This document shows, in pieces, positions 29,717 through 34,566 of a stretch of DNA of 34,566 nt (positions are counted from its first letter, which is position 1; each line of letters begins with the position of its first letter). The stretch comes from Mycoemilia scoparia (Eukaryota > Kickxellomycota > Kickxellomycetes > Kickxellales > Kickxellaceae): contig JANBPU010000168.1 of the NCBI GenBank assembly GCA_027575805.1, positions 1-34,566 on the forward strand, written 5' to 3'. The position numbers were made by a program, and so were the translations under genes. Under the pieces are notes generated by a model that ran no database searches, was not told the DNA's origin, and saw nothing but the letters and a program-made list of their open reading frames with translations.

Positions 29717-30042
29717 AGTGTTTTTCGATATAGTCTGTTGATGTTCAAAAGTTTATTGAAAGATTTTTCTAGTCAAGTATAGTTGTAGATAGACAGAGAA
29801 AAAAGAGAGAATGAGTCTGGGTATGGCTGATCGTATCTTTTAAATTCATTATACCCATGAGAGGGTTGATAACAAGTCGTTCCGCGATCCTATTTCGACC
29901 AATGCGTTTAATTCAATGCTAGCCGGGATCGGAGAGACATGGTTGGCCTGGAGTCAAAGATGTCATCATCATAGAGTCAAAATTACTGAATAATAACAGC
30001 AAATCTGAGAAAAGAATGGGTGGTGACCTAATTTACTCGTAA

Positions 30043-30232
30043 GGTCTAATTTCACTACCGATCAGCCATATGGATCATAATTTTTGAAGGGTGAATTTTG
30101 GGGACCAGTGATTATAGGGGATTCACAGCCAAATGGATGTCCAGTTTTACTAGTGAACTTTCACCCTTCAAAAATTATTACCCATATATTGGCTGTGGAT
30201 GGATCCTAGCAAAATAATTTATAAATGTAGTA
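30043..30232 (+). repeat. Dispersed repeat R2, copy D, split by MITE M8
   Basis: The left part ends GATCAGCCA at 30069 and the right part resumes TATTGGCTGTGGATGGATCC at 30187. Removing the MITE and one TA rejoins a repeat collinear, base for base in length, with copies A and B. Confidence 0.85.
30070..30186 (+). mobile_element. MITE copy M8 (subfamily a), nested in R2
   Basis: Intact ends TA-TGGATCATAATTTTTGAAGG and CCTTCAAAAATTATTACCCA-TA bound a core almost identical to M5. The insertion point falls in the loop of the small palindrome of R2. Confidence 0.95.
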
Positions 30233-30871
30233 TTTCAAATATATTACTTGTTTTCCTTCAACTGCAGTTGCCTGCACCTCTAATTGACATATGAACGTTG
30301 TAAATTTACAGCAACCATGATACTTGTTATAGTGCTTTAACAACAGCGCTTGCACTTCAAGAACGTAGCCATTGAATGCTTTTAATACAAGTCTTACTAT
30401 GTAAAATAATATACATAGATCTCGATTTGAAAACTATAAATAGTCTTGTATTTTTTATAGCTTGTGGCAAATTGGCACACTTTCTCTGTCTATTCTCCGA
30501 TCCTCCTCTCTCTCTCCTTTGGCTCTTGTTGTTTTATATCTAATGCAAAAGGTATATATAAATATATATACTATCGTCATACTGGATTAATCAATGTGTG
30601 TGTTGGCGGTGCGCCGTTACATGAGATATACTTGGGTAATGATTGGCTCAAGGCTTTTAGGCGAGTACTGATGTCAATGCTAATACTATTATGATAACCA
30701 CAGCAACATTACTTATACTAATACTTCTGATTATATTATATGTGTAATTGACTTTTTTGTTATTATTTTTGGTAGCCCTTTTTGTCTGTTATTGTAAAAT
30801 AAAGTCATAGTTAGGGTAAATACATTGATTATCACCAAATCTTGTCAAGATTTTATACTTTCTATTGCAGA

Positions 30872-30991
30872 TATGGATCATAATTTTTGAAGGGTGACTT
30901 TTGGTGGCCAACGACTATAGGGGAAATCACAGCCAAATGAGTGATCACCATTTGTTAACAAATGGTCACCCTTCAAAAATAATTACCCATA
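30872..30991 (+). mobile_element. MITE copy M9 (subfamily b, best-preserved)
   Basis: A 120-base element flanked by TA, with nearly perfect inverted repeats (TGGATCATAATTTTTGAAGG, then GGTCACCCTTCAAAAATAAT and TACCCA). The core contains a second palindrome, TGATCACCATTTGTTAACAAA with TGGTCA, so a single strand can form a nested hairpin. It is the best reference for subfamily b. Confidence 0.95.
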
Positions 30992-31088
30992 TTGTCTTTT
31001 ATTAAAAGAAAAACAAAAGGGTTTGAAAAATATGTTGTAATGATCTGCAATATTATAATGCTCAATCATCCGCACAAGTTATGACATA

Positions 31089-31664
31089 TTATAATTGAAA
31101 TCTTTTGTCATATCTCCCTATTTTTTCAAATATCCGCATGTCTTCATAACTAGATGTATAGCCAAAAGAAAGAGCACTATTACTACTTGCTTGTGCTCTA
31201 AGCCCTCTCACTTTTTTATCTTTACTAGCTACATCTCGGTTGCCACTAGATTCTCCTGGTTGAGGATCAGGTGATGATTTTGAACGAAATCCCATGTTGG
31301 TAACATACTGGACATGCTCACGCCAGAACCCAATTGTGTATGTGCCTTTATATCTTCTGGCCATTTTCCATTGCTTTCTAGCCAAAGCTTCTTCATTTAT
31401 CAGTTTCTCTTCAAGGATGCACCATTCCACATACCAATTTGTTTTTATATCAGCAAGGAACCTTCTGGTTCTTTCCGTCATATCTTGATCAAGGCTCATA
31501 CTAGCAATGACTTCGTCAATGCTTGAATAAGAACCTACTGTTGGGGTTTTTGTTGTTGATTGTTGTGATAATTTAGTGCTAGCTAGAGTGGACATAGCTA
31601 CTCTTGATTCTGTTAGAAATGAACAAATATAAATAATCCAGAAAAAGCTACGAGATTGGCTCAT
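31089..31664 (-). CDS. Unknown protein, possibly secreted
   Basis: From ATG 31664 the frame gives 191 residues (the track also allows MEK before it, from 31673). The start MSQSRSFFWIIYICSFLTES has a short hydrophobic core that may be a signal peptide. A Ser/Thr-rich stretch follows, then a helical basic region with many Trp and Arg (TNWYVEWCILEEKLINEE, RKQWKMARRYKGTYTIGFW) at about 85-125, and a Ser-rich tail. I do not recognise the family. CATTTCTAACAG just before the second Met (MSTLAS) looks like a 3' splice site, so the N-terminus could instead be intronic and the protein begin at MSTLAS, which would make it cytosolic. Confidence 0.55.
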   Translation of the reverse strand: MSQSRSFFWIIYICSFLTESRVAMSTLASTKLSQQSTTKTPTVGSYSSIDEVIASMSLDQDMTERTRRFLADIKTNWYVEWCILEEKLINEEALARKQWKMARRYKGTYTIGFWREHVQYVTNMGFRSKSSPDPQPGESSGNRDVASKDKKVRGLRAQASSNSALSFGYTSSYEDMRIFEKIGRYDKRFQL

Positions 31665-31910
31665 TTTCTCCAATTTAGACCATTCTTATACTATTTTCAG
31701 AGTAACTCTGCTCACCATACTGGAATCACCCTTCTTATCAAATACTTTTGGTTGCTTGAGAAAGTAAGCCAAAGGCTATGAAGCCTCTGAGAAATCACTC
31801 AGTCGATGGACAACAAACTTAACATCAAAACCAGCTCAATGTATTGTCTGTATGCTTGATTAATATTACATAAATATATATTACTAATAAAATAATGTTT
31901 AGAGTATACA

Positions 31911-33664
31911 CTAATAGATGTACCTAAACTTCGGGTGATTATCACACAACCTGTCTTGTTCGGCCCGGCTCATATGAGAAATGTCTACTGGATTTGTTTC
32001 TTTCTTTTTGTTCTGGTGGCTGTACCACCATCTCAGGAATAGAGTTCCGCATATTACATATATCGACATTGCTAGATTTACACTATGTCCAGCAAGATAT
32101 CTTGGAGCGTCCCGGTGAGGATAACAGTATGATACAGCAAACCCTGAGAAGCTCCCCAAGCAGACTATAATTCCAGTTGTTATCCCCCGCTTGATTACTC
32201 CACCTGTGTTTGATGAATAGTATCCAGGATCTATGGCTAGATTTCCGCACCCACCGCTAGTTAGGAGGCAAAGTCCGATAAGCTAGGCAATAATAAAAGG
32301 GATACGTGTTATTTTGAGAAAATACTTTCGTTGCAATTTGTAATGCTTATTCACAACAGTAATACCTTTGCATAGTTTTTGGTCACGAATATGAGAATTA
32401 AACATCCAGTCAGTGATAGAGATGAATAAACAAGTTTACACATCGTTTGTGTTTTCAGTAATTTTGGGAGGAAAAGTCCGCTGACCATGACAATAGCCCC
32501 ACATAAAGAAGGTACAGCTGTCAAAACTTGGGCTTCAACGGCCTTGTGACCCATATCTTCGATAAGACTAGGAGCAAAAATGGCATTTGTATTGATGGGG
32601 AAAATGCCAGCAAAAGAAATAGACCCCCACAACCAAGTTTTCCAATCTGAGGCTCCAATGGTGATGTTCTTCCTAGTCATTTTAGACTGACTAGCCAAAC
32701 TCTTTTCCATCTTCATGATCTTTCCGATAACGTTCCTTTCATCTTTGGTGAATATACCAGCTTTCTCTGGATAGTCTTTATAAACAAATAGGCCTCCAAT
32801 TCCCCACAGGACGGTTATTAACCCCTCAATCAGAAAAATCCACTGCCATCCTCTGAGTCCAGTTTTCTCTGGAATCGAAGAAAGACCAGCTGCCAACGGG
32901 CCTGCAAAAGTCGAAGCCACTGCCATGCTGAGCAGGAAAGCTGTCATACGCTGCCCAGCCATTTGTCGGGGATACCAAAATGAGATTAGATAGATTATTC
33001 CTGGAGATAGGCCAGCCTCACATGCACCCAAAAATAATCGAACTGCAATCAATCCGCCAGCATTTTTGACGGCAGTTTGGCACATACATATTATCCCCCA
33101 GCTGGTGCCTAAAAATGGGATCCATTTGGATGGTCCCATCATCTTGAGAAACACATTTGATGTCACTTGCATAAATAAGTAGCTGACGTAGAATATTGAA
33201 AGTGCAATGCTGTATGTTGTATCAGTTAAGCTAATGTCCTCCTCTAGGCCACTTATTTTTGCGGACCCGATGTTTGTTCGGTCAACCATGCACAACATGA
33301 ACCCAATGGCCGAATACAGGATGATTCGAAGATCAGTCTTCCTGGCGTATGATTTCAAGGTCACTCGTTCCTCAGGAGTTAGTAGGGATAGTGTGTCAAT
33401 CTCGCCTGCCAATTCTTGTGGCTCTCCCCAGTCTTGTTCTCCTTTGTCATAGCTGTGGACATCTTTAGTATCGCCATTGTTGAAGTGTTTCTTTTCTTTG
33501 GTTACACTCGATGATAATGATGATGATGACGATGCCAGGTTGCTAATATTTGCATCTTTCCTGGTCTGTTGCACTGTATTGCTACTATTGTCGGCCGTGT
33601 TGGATTGTCCAAAGGAACCACTGTTGTCTAATGGATTATGCTGCAGTAAAGATTGGTTGTCCAT
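31911..33664 (-). CDS. MFS transporter of the Dal5/anion:cation symporter (ACS) type, two exons
   Basis: Exons 33664-32366 and 32282-31911 join across an 83-base GT-AG intron to 556 residues. Dal5-type permeases carry organic anions, vitamins or ureides (allantoate, nicotinate, biotin, pantothenate) across the plasma membrane. Family signatures are DRTNIGSAKI, the ALSIFYVSYLFMQVTSNVFL helix, RLFLGACEAGLSPGIIYLIS, a WYPRQMAGQR loop, and LRGWQWIFLIEGLITVLWG followed by Y-x-D-x-P-E-K-A. A Ser/Asn-rich cytosolic N-terminus of about 110 residues precedes the first helix. The second exon adds the last helices, including LIGLCLLTSGGCGNL and VNLAMSIYVICGTLFLRWW. Start 33664 was chosen because the frame further upstream has only TTG. 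The substrate cannot be named. Confidence 0.9.
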
Positions 33665-34292
33665 ACTCAAGTAACAAATAACTGATATACAGGAAATACA
33701 CAAAAGTGTTAAAAAGGTTGTGACAGAAAATACATACGAGACACAACCGCAAGTTTTTTAAACCCAGAATATTTAACGACCCCGTATTGTTTACAGAATA
33801 TATGGAATGAATCCGTATATATACATCACAAACTTTGTCAGTGGCTATTACATTCAATACCATTAGCTCTCCTACTGTGGCATACACTAGCAGTAACCCC
33901 ATTTCCTTCACTGTATTATGACAGAAAAGGTTTGAAATTGATATTCAATGAAGGGTGATATAAAGCATGGAGTATAAGCCTCCGGATTTCTAGATTCTAG
34001 AAAAACTACAATAATAGACTATTTCAATCTTAAAGAAAAATGCTGTGACGAGATATAGGCTGAACCTACTAAATATTCTAAAATATGCTTTATCTATCAG
34101 CAAATGTGTATAACTATTACATCTCTAAAATAACTGTAAACATGGCAGTACACATTGTAGCAATTGAAGCTTTTGGTGGTGATGCATTTTTTACATAGCA
34201 CAAAAGCGATTTGTTGCAGAAAATAGTTGAGCTTTACTAGCAAATATTAGAGGAGTTAATTATTATATCGCGCAAGTAAATTATTGAATAAA

Positions 34293-34401
34293 TATGGGTG
34301 ATAGCTGTTGTAGGGTGAATGGTTATAGAGGCAGCAATCTCAGCCAAGCAGATGTTCAGTTTCACTAGTAAACATTCACTTTTCAAAAATAATCTCACAT
34401 A
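34293..34401 (+). mobile_element. MITE copy M10 (subfamily a, internally rearranged left end)
   Basis: The right half (CAGCCAAGCAGATGTTCAGT, TCACTAGTAAACATTCAC, TTTTCAAAAATAATCTCACA) matches subfamily a. The left half keeps TATGGGTGAT and TAGGGTGAAT but lacks the TTTTTGAAGGG repeat. It shares its terminal TA (34400-34401) with M11. Confidence 0.75.
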
Positions 34402-34491
34402 TGGATCATAATTTTTGAAGGGTGACTTTTGGTGGCCAACGATTATAGGGACAATCCCAGCCAAATAAGTGATCACAATCTATTAGCAAGT
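34400..34491 (+). mobile_element. MITE copy M11 (subfamily b, right end missing)
   Basis: It starts TA-TGGATCATAATTTTTGAAGG and follows M9 through GTGATCACAATCTATTAGCA, then passes into R4 without a right inverted repeat. Either R4 replaced or inserted into the end, or the right end lies beyond the window. Confidence 0.8.
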
Positions 34492-34566
34492 GATGATTAA
34501 GCATTTTATTACTCCTATGGAGGTAGCTGTATGCCACATACACTAAAGTTGTGTTTACCAAATTAA
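34492..34566 (+). repeat. Dispersed repeat R4, copy b (cut by the window edge)
   Basis: It matches 8646-8728 from GATGATTAAGCATTTTATTA to TTGTGTTTACCAAATTAA, with a small number of substitutions and short gaps. The window ends inside it. Confidence 0.7.

Larger units (their letters stand above)
29717..31088. other. Repeat-rich spacer with nested elements
   Basis: It holds R2 copy D interrupted by MITE M8, and MITE M9. A 76-codon frame at 30464-30694 starts at TTG, runs through a TATATA tract and is not convincing. The 5' part is the promoter of the small hydrophilic gene. Confidence 0.6.
33665..34566. other. Right-edge spacer with two abutting MITEs and R4
   Basis: It holds the transporter promoter and then MITEs M10 and M11 and R4 copy b, which runs off the window. 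A 91-codon frame at 33636-33911 overlaps the transporter start and lacks coding character. Confidence 0.6.

Noticed and set aside
30464..30694. 76-codon plus-strand frame
   Set aside because: Begins at TTG and crosses TATATA repeats; no coding signal.
1..34566. tRNA genes, rRNA, CRISPR arrays and complete transposase genes
   Set aside because: No B-box-like GGTTCGAATCC, rRNA core, regularly spaced repeat array or transposase motif was found by eye; a dedicated tRNA scan would be needed to exclude intron-containing tRNAs.

Overview
The window is eukaryotic and almost certainly fungal. It is AT-rich, has short spliceosomal introns (about 80-113 bases, GT-AG, one apparent GC-AG) and carries orthologues of housekeeping genes with fungal-style low-complexity inserts. 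The gene mix (Pos5-like NAD kinase, UBE3D/Ipa1, DCAF7, TFIP11/Ntr1, RINT1/Tip20, family-25 glycosyltransferases, a Dal5-type transporter, a Cys-rich metallothionein-like tail) together with AT-rich, repeat-laden spacers suggests an early-diverging fungus, perhaps Mucoromycota. That placement is inference; no rRNA or mitochondrial marker is present.

Layout. 1-94: C-terminal end of a metallothionein-like gene (+). 808-2769: NAD kinase in eight exons (+). 2918-5355: UBE3D-like ubiquitin-ligase family gene in five exons (+). 5788-7137: unknown protein with an acidic repeat tail, three exons (-). 7138-9253: repeat-rich spacer. 9254-10678: DCAF7-type WD40 protein (+). 10679-13234: spacer without a convincing gene. 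13235-14011: low-complexity protein (+). 14012-17066: spacer with microsatellites, a 26-bp perfect inverted repeat and a doubtful 38-residue ORF. 17067-19469: TFIP11/Ntr1 splicing factor (-). 21165-21998: secreted protein, possibly a divergent CAP/SCP domain (+). 22594-25578: RINT1/Tip20 vesicle-tethering protein (-). 26112-27050 and 27485-28474: tandem family-25 glycosyltransferase paralogues (-). 29465-29716: small very hydrophilic protein (-). 31089-31664: unknown, possibly secreted protein (-). 31911-33664: MFS transporter of the Dal5/anion:cation symporter type, two exons (-). No operon logic applies; neighbours mostly do unrelated jobs.

The most distinctive content lies between the genes. 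Eleven copies of a short (about 100-121 bp) non-autonomous DNA element share terminal inverted repeats TGGATCATAATTTTTGAAGG / TGGGTAATAATTTTTGAAGG and are mostly flanked by TA, as expected for a Tc1/mariner/pogo-type MITE. At least three internal-sequence subfamilies are visible. One copy sits in a UBE3D intron, one is nested inside another dispersed repeat with a reconstructable TA empty site, and two share a TA head-to-tail at the right edge. Three further dispersed repeats (called R2, R3 and R4 here) recur in the spacers, often next to MITE copies. No transposase gene was found in the window.
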